This document shows positions 44,199-53,139 of a stretch of 54,817 nt of DNA, one piece after another. This DNA is from Alkalibaculum sporogenes. Its GTDB lineage: Bacteria > Bacillota > Clostridia > Eubacteriales > Alkalibacteraceae. The position numbers and the translations under genes are program-made. Within the stretch, counting starts at the first letter, position 1, and the number at the start of each line of letters is the position of its first letter. The stretch lies in NCBI RefSeq assembly GCF_009362815.1, contig NZ_WHNX01000019.1, positions 1 through 54,817 of the forward strand, given 5' to 3'. The notes under the pieces were generated by a model. That model was not told the DNA's origin, did no database searches, and worked only from the letters and a program-made list of their open reading frames with translations.

Positions 44199-44957
44199 AT
44201 GAGAAGAAAACAAATTTTAGTTATGGCATTAATAATTGCTGTTGTTATGTTAGCGGGATGTTCAGGAAGTTCACCTGATGATACTGTTTATAAAATTGCA
44301 ACAGACACCACATTTGCACCATTTGAATTTCAAGATAGTTCTGGTAATTATGTAGGAATTGATATTGAAATTTTAGAAGCAATTTCTGAAGATCAGGGAT
44401 TTAAATATGAACTTAATCCTCTTGGCTTTAATGCGGCAGTAGCTGCTCTTGAATCAAATCAGTCTGATGCAGTAATTGCAGGTATGAGTATCACAGAAAA
44501 GCGCGAGCTTGTATATGATTTTTCTGCACCTTATTATGATTCTGGTGTTGTAATGGCTGTAAGTGCTTCAAATGAGGCTATTAAAAAATATGAAGATTTA
44601 GATGGTAAAAAAGTAGCTGTAAAAGTTGGTACAGAAGGAGCTACATTTGCTGAATCAATACAAGATACATATGATTTTGAATTAGTTTATTTTGATGAGT
44701 CACCATTCATGTATGAAGATGTAATTACAGGTAATTCTGTTGCGTGTTTTGAAGATTATCCTGTAATGGGATATGGCATATCTCAAGGTAATGGGCTTAA
44801 GATGGTAACAGAAATGGAAAAGGGCTCGTCATATGGTTTTGCAGTACTTAAAGATAAAAATACAGAATTATTAGAAATGTTTAATACAGGACTTGTGAAC
44901 ATAAAAGAAAATGGAAAGTATAAGGAAATTATTGACAAGTATATTTCCGTTGAATAA
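44199..44957 (+). CDS. Polar amino acid ABC transporter, substrate-binding lipoprotein
   Basis: 252 residues, ATG after AGGGGGAA. Signal peptide with lipobox LAGC (lipid Cys about residue 22). Periplasmic-binding-protein fold type 3: YKIATDTTFAPFEFQDSSGNYVGIDIEILEAI, then AGMSITEKRELVYDFSAPYYDSGVVMAV, and KKVAVKVGTEGATFAES, the standard amino acid binding layout; the R in EKREL is the usual carboxylate ligand region. First gene of a three-gene operon. Specificity (Gln, Glu, Arg, Cys and so on) cannot be read with confidence. Confidence 0.9.
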   Translation: MRRKQILVMALIIAVVMLAGCSGSSPDDTVYKIATDTTFAPFEFQDSSGNYVGIDIEILEAISEDQGFKYELNPLGFNAAVAALESNQSDAVIAGMSITEKRELVYDFSAPYYDSGVVMAVSASNEAIKKYEDLDGKKVAVKVGTEGATFAESIQDTYDFELVYFDESPFMYEDVITGNSVACFEDYPVMGYGISQGNGLKMVTEMEKGSSYGFAVLKDKNTELLEMFNTGLVNIKENGKYKEIIDKYISVE

Positions 44958-44969
44958 TGAGGTATTAAT

Positions 44970-45632
44970 ATGAATTTAGGTAAAGTATTTAGCGAAGTTA
45001 GTCCTTTATTATTTAAAGGAGTACAGGTAACATTAGAAGTGACGATATTGTCACTTCTAATAGCATTTATGTTGGGATTAGTTTTGTCTCTAATGGGATT
45101 ATCAAAGACACCTCTTCGTTGGATTTCTAAAATATACGTTGGAATTATCAGAGGAACACCATTGATGGTACAGGTTTTTTATCTTTATTTTGCAATACCC
45201 CAGCTTCTTCAGTTTTTAGGTTTTGATGTACGTTTTACTTCTTTTACTGCTGGTCTTATTACTCTAACGCTTAATGCTAGCGCGTACATGTCAGAAATAT
45301 TTAGAGGTGCAATATTAGCCGTAAACTCAGGTCAGATGGAAGCAGCTAGAAGTCTAGGTCTGTCAAGAGGACAAGCTATGAGGAAAGTAATTTTGCCACA
45401 AGCTATGCGTATATGCTTACCTTCACTGGTAAATCAGTTTATTATTACATTAAAAGACTCTTCCATTATTTCCGTAATAGGTTTTGCTGATATTATGTAC
45501 CAGGCAAAAATTTATGTAGGTCGATCAATGCAGGCTTTTGCTACATATACTTGGGTAGCGATATTTTATTTAGTCGTAATTACTATTCTGACCCAAATAG
45601 CCAAGATTGTGGAGAGGAAGGTGCAAATATGA
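44970..45632 (+). CDS. Polar amino acid ABC transporter, permease
   Basis: 220 residues with five membrane helices. It has the HisMQ-type N terminus ([25 protein letters not shown]) and the EAA loop [28 protein letters not shown] (about 131-158). Starts 12 bases after the binding-protein gene; its stop overlaps the ATPase start (ATGA). Confidence 0.92.
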   Translation: MNLGKVFSEVSPLLFKGVQVTLEVTILSLLIAFMLGLVLSLMGLSKTPLRWISKIYVGIIRGTPLMVQVFYLYFAIPQLLQFLGFDVRFTSFTAGLITLTLNASAYMSEIFRGAILAVNSGQMEAARSLGLSRGQAMRKVILPQAMRICLPSLVNQFIITLKDSSIISVIGFADIMYQAKIYVGRSMQAFATYTWVAIFYLVVITILTQIAKIVERKVQI

Positions 45633-46366
45633 CAGCACAAATAAAAGTAGATAACTTACATAAATACTTTGGTAAATTAGAAGTACTAAAAGGTATTAAT
45701 ATAGAAATTTTCAAAGGAGAAGTTGTCTGTGTTATAGGGCCTAGTGGTTCAGGGAAGTCAACTTTTTTACGGTGTTTAAATCGTCTAGAGGAACCAACAG
45801 AAGGTGATATTTCTGTCGATGGAAAGATAATAACAAATAAGGATGCTAACATTAATAAAATCAGAACTAATATCGGAATGGTGTTTCAGCAATTTAACTT
45901 ATTTCCACATCTTAGTGTTAAGAAAAATATTATGATGGCACCTCTTGAATTAAAATTGAAAACTACAGAGCAAGCTGAAAATAAAGCTCTTGAACTTTTA
46001 AAACGAGTTGGTTTATTAGATAAGGCAGATGTAATGCCTAGACAACTTTCAGGTGGACAACAACAACGTGTGGCTATTGCTAGAGCACTTGCAATGGAGC
46101 CAGCTATTATGTTGTTTGATGAACCTACTTCAGCTTTAGATCCAGAAATGGTAGGAGAGGTTTTATCAGTAATGAAAGAACTTGCATCAATGGGGATGAC
46201 AATGGTTGTTGTAACTCATGAGATGGGATTTGCTAAAGACGCAGCTGATAGAGTTTTGTTTATGGATGAAGGTATTATTATGGAGGAGGCTCCTCCATCA
46301 GAAATGTTTACAAATCCCAAAAATCCAAGAACTATAGAATTTTTGAACAAGGTTTTATCAGCGTAA
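45629..46366 (+). CDS. glnQ: Polar amino acid ABC transporter, ATP-binding protein (GlnQ-like)
   Basis: 245 residues from ATG 45629, which overlaps the permease stop by 4 bases and follows GGAAGG; a longer frame from 45551 is rejected. Walker [10 protein letters not shown] near 34-42, Q-loop FQQFNLFPH near 85, signature LSGGQQQR near 139, Walker [15 protein letters not shown] near 158, and H-loop VTHE. All typical of GlnQ-type ATPases. With the two preceding genes it completes an importer. Confidence 0.92.
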   Translation: MTAQIKVDNLHKYFGKLEVLKGINIEIFKGEVVCVIGPSGSGKSTFLRCLNRLEEPTEGDISVDGKIITNKDANINKIRTNIGMVFQQFNLFPHLSVKKNIMMAPLELKLKTTEQAENKALELLKRVGLLDKADVMPRQLSGGQQQRVAIARALAMEPAIMLFDEPTSALDPEMVGEVLSVMKELASMGMTMVVVTHEMGFAKDAADRVLFMDEGIIMEEAPPSEMFTNPKNPRTIEFLNKVLSA

Positions 46367-46510
46367 AACATGGTAATTAATTGTGGATATTATTATTACA
46401 TTATGCATTATTAAGTTGGTTAGAAATTAACTGTTAAGGTGCAATTATTGCCATAAAAACATGAATACATTAAGAATAAAAACTTGTAAATGATATGAAT
46501 ATTGGTTTGC

Positions 46511-46570
46511 TATAATATAAGTGTGGAAGGAATGTAGATCGTCTAATTAAATGATCTATATTCCTTTTCT
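46511..46570 (+). promoter_or_regulatory. Extended -10 promoter directly followed by a hairpin (attenuator or small RNA)
   Basis: TGC-TATAAT (46508-46516) is an extended -10. About 10 bases later AAGGAATGTAGATC (46527-46540) pairs with GATCTATATTCCTT (46553-46566) at 13 of 14 positions, ending in TTTTCT. Transcription from here would give a short hairpin RNA or an attenuated leader for the thioesterase gene. The rest of 46367-46692 shows no gene. Confidence 0.45.
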
Positions 46571-46647
46571 ATTATATAAACGTATACGATGTTATTATAT
46601 TAAAAATTACATTGAGCATAATTATTTTAGTAAGAATATGGTATTAT

Positions 46648-46668
46648 TATATATATATATATATATAT
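46648..46668. repeat. (TA)10 dinucleotide tract
   Basis: Twenty-one bases of uninterrupted alternating T and A, 24 bases before the thioesterase ATG and just ahead of its GAAAGGAAAG ribosome site. Such tracts can change length by slippage. Confidence 0.8.
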
Positions 46669-46692
46669 GTAATAGAGAAAGGAAAGACAATA

Positions 46693-47442
46693 ATGAGTGG
46701 AATTATTACAACAAAGGATTATTTAGTACATAGTTATGAAGTCGATAATTTTTATAATTTGCTACCAGAAGTTCTATTAAGATATTTACAGGATATTGCA
46801 ATGGAACAGAGTGAAAGAATAGGTGTTGGATTAGAATATATAAAGGAGCATAGGCTAAATTGGATTATAACTAGATATCATGTAAAGGTACATAGTTATC
46901 CTAAATACAACGATAAGATTAGTGTTACCACAAATGCTGTTGGCTTTAATAAAGTATTTGCATACAGAGATTTTAACATCTCAAATAATAGTGGAGAAAT
47001 TTTAATTACTGCTAATTCCCAGTGGCTACTCATTGACGGTGATACACAAAGGATGTTAAAAATAGGTGATCAATTTTACCAAGCATATGGTATTGATAAG
47101 AATAAAAAAATAGTTGTACCATTTAATAAGTTAGTAACACCTCAGAAAAGTTTAATAATAAGAAGTTTCAAATCAGGGCGTTCGGATATAGACTTTAATG
47201 GTCATGTAAATAACACAAGATATATTGCATGGACTTTAGACGCTACACCAGAAGAGACACTAAGAGATTATACATTGTGTGAATTTGATATTGTATTTAA
47301 GAAAGAAGTGCTATTAAATAATGAAATATCTGTAACCACAGACATTGTAAAGTTAGACGAAAGATTAGCAGGTTACCATGAAATCAAAAATGACCAAAAT
47401 GAGGTAGTATGCTGTATTAATACTATATGGGATACTAAGTAG
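46693..47442 (+). CDS. Acyl-ACP thioesterase
   Basis: 249 residues from ATG 46693; longer frames to 46612 would run through the TA tract. Two hotdog-fold halves: YEVDNFYNLLPEVLLRYLQDIAMEQSERIGVGLEY then LNWIITRYHVKVHSYPKYNDKISVTTNAVGFNKVFAYRDF in the first, and the catalytic SDIDFNGHVNNTRYIAW (about 172-188) in the second, with the Asn-His pair NGHVNN of FatA/bacterial thioesterases. It releases free fatty acids from acyl-ACP, adjusting membrane or storage lipid composition. Confidence 0.9.
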   Translation: MSGIITTKDYLVHSYEVDNFYNLLPEVLLRYLQDIAMEQSERIGVGLEYIKEHRLNWIITRYHVKVHSYPKYNDKISVTTNAVGFNKVFAYRDFNISNNSGEILITANSQWLLIDGDTQRMLKIGDQFYQAYGIDKNKKIVVPFNKLVTPQKSLIIRSFKSGRSDIDFNGHVNNTRYIAWTLDATPEETLRDYTLCEFDIVFKKEVLLNNEISVTTDIVKLDERLAGYHEIKNDQNEVVCCINTIWDTK

Positions 47443-47518
47443 TTAGTATGTGACATAATAATAAAGTGATCCATAAAAAACAAGTAAATTACAGAATTTA
47501 AATAAAAGGATGTAGTAG

Positions 47519-49117
47519 ATGATTAATTTATTATGGCTTATTTTGCTACCAATTACAGTTTCAGCTTCTTATACGATACTGCCATCAAAAATATCTAAAT
47601 ACATAATGGTGATACTACAGTTAGTTTTGGTAATCATAGCATCAGTGAACTTTGCTTACGTAAGGTTCAATGGGACAGTATTACAAAACATAGGTGAGTG
47701 GCCAAGATATGTAGCTATTACATTGAGAGCAGACTTACTTGCGACTGTAATGGTACTATTAACAGTTATCTTATTTTTGGGTATGGTTTTGTATAATGTG
47801 AAAGAAAAGTATTGTGATAACTTATTCATGTTTCTATTTATTGTACTAGAAGGTTTAATTATAACTTTGTTTTTATCAAATGACTTGTTTAATATATTCG
47901 TGTTAATCGAAGTAGCTACTGTTCTAATTAGTGTGCTTATTATGTTTAAAAAAGACAGTCAGTCAATATACGATGGTATGCTTTATCTACTTATAAATGT
48001 TGTTGCTATGTCATTTTTCTTATTAGGGGTAGGTATATTATATAAAGTATTAGGAGTTATCGATTTATATGGTATTGAATCAGCTATAAAGGTCTTAGAT
48101 AGTCCAGCTAGTATTATACTTCCATATGCTTTTATAATAACTGCTGTAAGTTTGAAAGCAGCTTTGATGCCATTGTTTAGTTGGCTACCTAAAGCTCATG
48201 GAACTCCTAGTGCACCTTCTGTAATATCTGCAGTGCTTTCAGGGCTCTATGTGAAGAGTGGAATATATTTATTTATAAGAGTACAGCAGGCATTTTCATC
48301 TCAGATAGATACTACAGATTTTTTCTTAGTAATGGGATTTATTACTGCAGTAGTAGGATTTATTCTCGCAATTGCACAAAAAGACATAAAACTTATTTTA
48401 GCATACCACACAGTTTCACAGATTGGGCTTATAATGATGGGCCTTAATATGAATCATATCGAGACAAATTGGGGAGCGATTTATCATATTATAAATCATG
48501 CATTTTTTAAGTCAGCACTTTTTCTCACTGCTGGAATGATTATAGATGAATACAAAACGAGAGATATATATAAGATAAAAGGTGCTTTTAAGAGAATGCC
48601 TTTTGCTTCTATTGCCTCAATATTTGCTATTTTAGGAATAACAGGAGCCCCTCTTTTTAATGGGAGTGTTTCAAAGTACTTGATAGCATATGGGACAAGT
48701 GGTAGTTGGGCTGAGTATGGATTGATTCTAGTTAACTTAGGAACTATTATATCATTTGTAAAGTATTCTCAAATGTTTTTTGGTGTAGACACTGGCAAAA
48801 AATGCAAAAGTGATATTTTTAGAAATTCTGTTGTATTGGCGCTAGGTATTATATGTTTTATAGGCGGAATATTTGGAGAAGAATTGATAGAATTATTATT
48901 TGATGTAAAAATACCGGTTGATCCTTTATTATATGGTTCAAAGGTTATCATGTTTATAATAACTCTTTTTTTCGGTGTTCTCATATATCATGGATGGTTA
49001 AAAAAGAGTAATTTCATGAGTAAATTAAATAAATTTGAGTTAAGTTTTAATGGCGTATGTTTAACTATAACTTTATTCTTTTCTTTTACCCTAGTATATT
49101 TAAAAATGACACATTAA
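47519..49117 (+). CDS. Stand-alone MrpD/NuoL-type proton-conducting membrane subunit
   Basis: 532 residues with about 14 membrane helices. The PF00361-type core is FNIFVLIEVATVLISVLIMFKK (Glu near residue 137), SLKAALMPLFSWLPKAHGTPSAPSVISAVLSGLYVKSGIYLF (Lys near 218 and 226), and LAYHTVSQIGLIMMGL. It closely follows MrpD/antiporter-like subunits. A complete Mrp operon needs six or seven genes, and none of the others is beside it, so it acts alone, with subunits encoded elsewhere, or as a component of a hydrogenase or membrane complex. Start ATG follows AAAAGGATG. Confidence 0.8.
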   Translation: MINLLWLILLPITVSASYTILPSKISKYIMVILQLVLVIIASVNFAYVRFNGTVLQNIGEWPRYVAITLRADLLATVMVLLTVILFLGMVLYNVKEKYCDNLFMFLFIVLEGLIITLFLSNDLFNIFVLIEVATVLISVLIMFKKDSQSIYDGMLYLLINVVAMSFFLLGVGILYKVLGVIDLYGIESAIKVLDSPASIILPYAFIITAVSLKAALMPLFSWLPKAHGTPSAPSVISAVLSGLYVKSGIYLFIRVQQAFSSQIDTTDFFLVMGFITAVVGFILAIAQKDIKLILAYHTVSQIGLIMMGLNMNHIETNWGAIYHIINHAFFKSALFLTAGMIIDEYKTRDIYKIKGAFKRMPFASIASIFAILGITGAPLFNGSVSKYLIAYGTSGSWAEYGLILVNLGTIISFVKYSQMFFGVDTGKKCKSDIFRNSVVLALGIICFIGGIFGEELIELLFDVKIPVDPLLYGSKVIMFIITLFFGVLIYHGWLKKSNFMSKLNKFELSFNGVCLTITLFFSFTLVYLKMTH

Positions 49118-49163
49118 TTTGATCAAATATTAATTATATAAAACCTATAATAAGGAGGAAAAA

Positions 49164-49448
49164 ATGATTACTATTATTGCACGATTTAAAATTAAAGAGG
49201 GAAAAATTAAACTAGCTAAAGAAAAATTGTCCGAATTGGCAAATGCCTCTAAGTTTGATAAGGGGTGTGTTTCGTATCAATTATTTGAAGATGTAGGTGA
49301 TAAGAAGGTATTGGTGTTTATAGAATCTTGGAATACGATTGAGGAGCAAACTGCACATATGGATACGCCACATATAAAAATTTTCAATGATATTGCCAGT
49401 GATATTATATTAGATGAACCTACAGTTACAATTTTAAAACCAATATAA
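49164..49448 (+). CDS. ABM-domain (antibiotic biosynthesis monooxygenase family) protein
   Basis: 94 residues, ATG after AAGGAGG. Single ferredoxin-like ABM domain: MITIIARFKIKEGKIKLAKEKLSELANASKFDKGCVSYQLFEDV and FIESWNTIEEQTAHMDTPHIKIF. Such proteins dimerise; known members include quinol monooxygenases (YgiN), LsrG and heme-degrading enzymes. This sequence fits the YgiN/LsrG size class. Function unresolved. Confidence 0.85.
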   Translation: MITIIARFKIKEGKIKLAKEKLSELANASKFDKGCVSYQLFEDVGDKKVLVFIESWNTIEEQTAHMDTPHIKIFNDIASDIILDEPTVTILKPI

Positions 49449-49559
49449 GTATGATAATGAGGGAAAATCAAGACAAAAATCAAGACAAAAATCGATTAAT
49501 AAATGATATGTCCATTAACATTAACATAGGATGTTGATATAAAAAATGGAGGAGATTTA

Positions 49560-50261
49560 ATGAAATACACAATTGAAAAATCAGTTTTTAACCTTAATCA
49601 AAATATCAAATTTGGGATAATAATAGGTAAAAATATTAGAAACACTCAGACAACTTTAAAAGATGAACAAAGGTTGAGAAATGCAGAAGATAAAATGCGT
49701 GAAATATATAAGGCTGAACAAGTTCGAGAATTAACAAATGTTGCTTCATATAGAGAAGTTATGACAAAGGCAGGAATAAACCCAAATAAATTTCCAGCAT
49801 CTGTTGAAGCTATGTTTAAAAGAATTTTAAAAGGAAGCCAACTGCCTACAATTAATGCATTAGTTGATTTATGTAATGCTGTATCAATTGAAAATGTTAT
49901 TTCTTTAGGAGCCCACGATTTAATTGATCTTAAAGATGATCTAGAAGTTAGAATCAGTAGGGATGGAGATGTATTTTTGCCATTTGGTGCCGAAGAATAT
50001 GAAAATGTCGAAAAAGGGGAACTAGTATTTACAAGCGGAAATAAAGTTCAGACTAGAAAATGGGTGTGGAGGCAGAGTGAGCTAGGGAAGACTACGTTAA
50101 ATAGTAAAAATGTATTTTTCCAGATAGTTGGGTTTGATGACAAACAAAAATCATCATTATGTAAAACAATGGAGGATATCGAACACCTCGTAATAAATCG
50201 TTTTCATGGAACTTGTGAAAAGTATATTGTGGATTTACAGACTCAAACTATAAATTTTTAA
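49560..50261 (+). CDS. B3/B4 tRNA-binding-domain protein (COG3382-like)
   Basis: 233 residues, ATG after GGAGGAG. The core runs SYREVMTKAGINPNKFPASVEAMFKRILKG, then LPTINALVDLCNAVSIENVISLGAHDLIDL, then RISRDGDVFLPFGAEEYENVEKGELVF and TRKWVWRQSELGKT. This is the B3/B4 domain that in phenylalanyl-tRNA synthetase beta chain forms the editing site. Free-standing versions are thought to edit or bind tRNA or a small molecule; role not established. Confidence 0.85.
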   Translation: MKYTIEKSVFNLNQNIKFGIIIGKNIRNTQTTLKDEQRLRNAEDKMREIYKAEQVRELTNVASYREVMTKAGINPNKFPASVEAMFKRILKGSQLPTINALVDLCNAVSIENVISLGAHDLIDLKDDLEVRISRDGDVFLPFGAEEYENVEKGELVFTSGNKVQTRKWVWRQSELGKTTLNSKNVFFQIVGFDDKQKSSLCKTMEDIEHLVINRFHGTCEKYIVDLQTQTINF

Positions 50262-50330
50262 TCATATCATCTTAATATAGGGAAGTTGTATATGATACTC
50301 TGTCATATATATAATTTAAGGAGGAAAAGT

Positions 50331-50519
50331 ATGAGATTAGATGACCCAGGAGGTATTGATATGATCTTGATCGGTGCTAATATTATTAATATATTTATCA
50401 TATTATTCTTTTTAAGTATATCAATATACGCTTTTATTATTTTTGTCAAATTATCTAGAAGAGGTATTAAAGTGCTAGACATATACATAGAGAAGAACAA
50501 AAACAATAATAAGCCCTAA
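50331..50519 (+). CDS. Small single-pass membrane protein, unknown
   Basis: 62 residues from ATG 50331, 6 bases after AAGGAGG (50318-50324). One long hydrophobic helix (residues about 10-38) followed by a basic tail KLSRRGIKVLDIYIEKNKNNNK, so a N-out or C-in bitopic protein with a cytoplasmic amphipathic end. The strong ribosome site supports translation. Not recognised. Confidence 0.6.
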   Translation: MRLDDPGGIDMILIGANIINIFIILFFLSISIYAFIIFVKLSRRGIKVLDIYIEKNKNNNKP

Positions 50520-50690
50520 ATTAATAAAATACATTTTAAAAATATGATTATGCTTATTACATAACATGAGGTAAGGACATCTTTATGAAAAGCACGTCTA
50601 TTTTTAACATTATATTTTATTATAAGCTACTGTATAATAGGACTGATACTTAAGTATTTACAGTAAATGTATATGAAAGGAATGAGTAGT

Positions 50691-53117
50691 ATGTATAAAT
50701 TAAAGCCTGTACCAATAAAAGTTTTAAAAATGCGAGATAAATATCGTAATACAATACCAAAAGTGTGCACTTCAAGGTTAAAAATAGTCACAGATTTTTA
50801 TCAAAATAATCCTAATATTACAGGTATTTTGAAGAGAGCTATGGTGTTTAAAGAAATCGCAGAAAAGACGCCAATTCTTATCAGTGAAGATGAAGTTGTC
50901 GTAGGTAGTATGGCTTCTACATATCGTGGTTCTGCTTTATTTCCAGAAAATGATATTACGTGGATGCAAGCTGATTATGACAATGGAAAGTTATTTAATA
51001 GAGAACTTGATCCATATATTATTGATGAAGAAGACTGGGAATACATAAAAAGCGTTATACCATATTGGAAGAAGAATTCTTTAAGTGCTATGGTTGACCA
51101 GTATATTCCAGAGGGATATTTTTCTGCAGTTGGCAATCAGGTTACTGTTTATAATAGTGAGGGCATTTGTGCTGCACCTGTAGGCCATTTCTGTTCGAAT
51201 TATGATAAAGCAATTCGTAAAGGATTTGGTGCGGTAAAAGCAGAGGCTCAAGCTAAGATGGCTGAAATGGAAGGACATATGGAAACTGATACGATTAAAC
51301 AATACAACTTTTATCGTTCAGTTGTAATCGTTTCAGATGGTATGATTGTTTTATCAAAACGATATGCTGCAGAAGCAGCACGACAAGCTGCAGAATGCAC
51401 GAATTCTGAAAGAAAAGCAGAGTTAGAAATGATGGCAGACTCCTTAAACTGGATTATGGAAAATCCTGCTCGTACTTTCTATGAAGCTATTCAGGTAATG
51501 TTCTTGTATCAAATTGGAATGTGCTTACATAATAATATGCATGGGATTAGCTTTGGACGTGTTGACCAATACCTAGGAAGTTTCTACGAAGCTGATCTGA
51601 AAGCTGGACGTACCACACCTGAAAAGGCGCAAGAAATTTTTGATTTATTTGCTTTAAAAGTAGCAGAGATGAATAAGATATGGTTTAGTGGAACAACACT
51701 TACAGTTACTGGATATACAGTCGGTCAGCTGATGACACTAGGTGGTGTTGACAAGGAAAATAATGATGCAACTAATGCAGTTACATATATGATGCTTCAG
51801 ACAGCAGGGCGTTTGATTCTACACGATCCACCAATGGCATTGCGTATCAATAAAAATACACCAAAAGAATTATGGGAAGCGGCTTTAGAAACTACCAAAA
51901 TATGTGGTGGTGTACCCACTTTTGAAAATGATGATGTCATTATCCCTGCACTAATGAAGAATGGACGGATGAACCTTGAGAGTGCAAGAAATTATTGTTT
52001 GATAGGATGTGTTGAACCTGGTGGTACTGGGGATGAGTGGCCAGCTTGTGGTGGTTCAGGTGGAGAGGCTTACTGGAATATGCCTATGGCTATTATCCAT
52101 GCTATTAACGATGGTAATAATCCTATGACTGACCGTTATGGAAACAAAAGTGATAAAAGAACTGGAGCTCACACAGGTTATCTTTATGAGATGGATACAT
52201 TTGATGATGTTCTAGAAGCTGTTACAACACAATATAAATACTTTTTAGAGTGGCAGATGACAATGGTTAATATGTTTGAGGTAGTTGCTGCAGAGCATAT
52301 GGCTCAACCACTTATTTCTTGTATGATGGATGGATGTATGGAGTCTGGGAAAGATGTAATGAATGGTGGCGCAAAGAACAATAGTTGTGGAGTGCCTGGT
52401 GTTGGTATTGGAAATGCAATTGATTGCTTGGCTGTAATTAAATATATGGTATATGACCATAAGCTATGTACTGCGAAAGAATTGTATGAGGCTGTTATGA
52501 ACAACTGGGAAGGAAAAGAAGATTTGCATCAGTTCATATTGAACAAGGTTCCACACTATGGTAATGATAATGAATACTGCGACGAGTGGGCTAAGTGGCT
52601 TTTAAATCTATTTGCAGATATAGTTTCTTCATTTACTAACATTCGGGGATGCAAATTTGCACCGGGATTATATCCAGTAGCAACAAATGTCTTATGGGGA
52701 CTACTTACACCTGCGACACCTGATGGACGAAGAAAGCATGAACCTTTATCTGATGGTATTTCTCCTGTACAACAATTGGATAAAAATGGACCTACTGCTT
52801 TACTAAAATCTCTTGCAAATATTCCACAAGAAAAATATTCAAATGGTACACTATTAAATATGAAATTTCACCCTACAGCACTCAGCAATGAAACTGGAAT
52901 GGCTAAGCTTGAAGCGTTGATGAAAACTTATTTTAGTATGGGCGGTATGGAGATGCAGCTCAATGTAGTTAGTGGAGAAACTCTACGTAAGGCACAAGAA
53001 AATCCAGAAGAATATAAGGATTTGGTAGTTCGCGTTGCAGGTTATAGTGCATATTTTGTGGAACTTTTTAAAAATTGCCAAGATGATCTGATTCAACGTA
53101 CGGAATTAACATTATAA
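50691..53117 (+). CDS. Glycyl radical enzyme of unassigned substrate (diol dehydratase/TMA-lyase superfamily)
   Basis: 808 residues from ATG 50691 (AAAGGA at 50676-50681); two earlier in-frame ATGs are possible. Full PFL-like domain and C-terminal glycyl radical domain. Active-site loop LIGCVEPGGTGDEW with C440 and E442, and radical loop VRVAGYSAYF with G784, 24 residues from the end. The single Cys followed by Val-Glu-Pro excludes pyruvate formate-lyase, which has two adjacent Cys, and puts it with eliminating or lyase enzymes such as glycerol and propanediol dehydratase, choline TMA-lyase, HypD and IslA. The stretch after GCVEP (GGTGDEWPACGGSGGEAYW) is unusual and Cys-containing. Paired with its activase 22 bp downstream. 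No shell-protein genes of a microcompartment are nearby. Confidence 0.85.
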   Translation: MYKLKPVPIKVLKMRDKYRNTIPKVCTSRLKIVTDFYQNNPNITGILKRAMVFKEIAEKTPILISEDEVVVGSMASTYRGSALFPENDITWMQADYDNGKLFNRELDPYIIDEEDWEYIKSVIPYWKKNSLSAMVDQYIPEGYFSAVGNQVTVYNSEGICAAPVGHFCSNYDKAIRKGFGAVKAEAQAKMAEMEGHMETDTIKQYNFYRSVVIVSDGMIVLSKRYAAEAARQAAECTNSERKAELEMMADSLNWIMENPARTFYEAIQVMFLYQIGMCLHNNMHGISFGRVDQYLGSFYEADLKAGRTTPEKAQEIFDLFALKVAEMNKIWFSGTTLTVTGYTVGQLMTLGGVDKENNDATNAVTYMMLQTAGRLILHDPPMALRINKNTPKELWEAALETTKICGGVPTFENDDVIIPALMKNGRMNLESARNYCLIGCVEPGGTGDEWPACGGSGGEAYWNMPMAIIHAINDGNNPMTDRYGNKSDKRTGAHTGYLYEMDTFDDVLEAVTTQYKYFLEWQMTMVNMFEVVAAEHMAQPLISCMMDGCMESGKDVMNGGAKNNSCGVPGVGIGNAIDCLAVIKYMVYDHKLCTAKELYEAVMNNWEGKEDLHQFILNKVPHYGNDNEYCDEWAKWLLNLFADIVSSFTNIRGCKFAPGLYPVATNVLWGLLTPATPDGRRKHEPLSDGISPVQQLDKNGPTALLKSLANIPQEKYSNGTLLNMKFHPTALSNETGMAKLEALMKTYFSMGGMEMQLNVVSGETLRKAQENPEEYKDLVVRVAGYSAYFVELFKNCQDDLIQRTELTL

Positions 53118-53139
53118 ATAAATTTATAGGAGTATTGCT

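Noticed and set aside
50691-53117. Pyruvate formate-lyase
   Set aside because: Only one active-site Cys, followed by Val-Glu-Pro, and an activase with two extra iron-sulfur clusters. These mark the dehydratase/lyase group.
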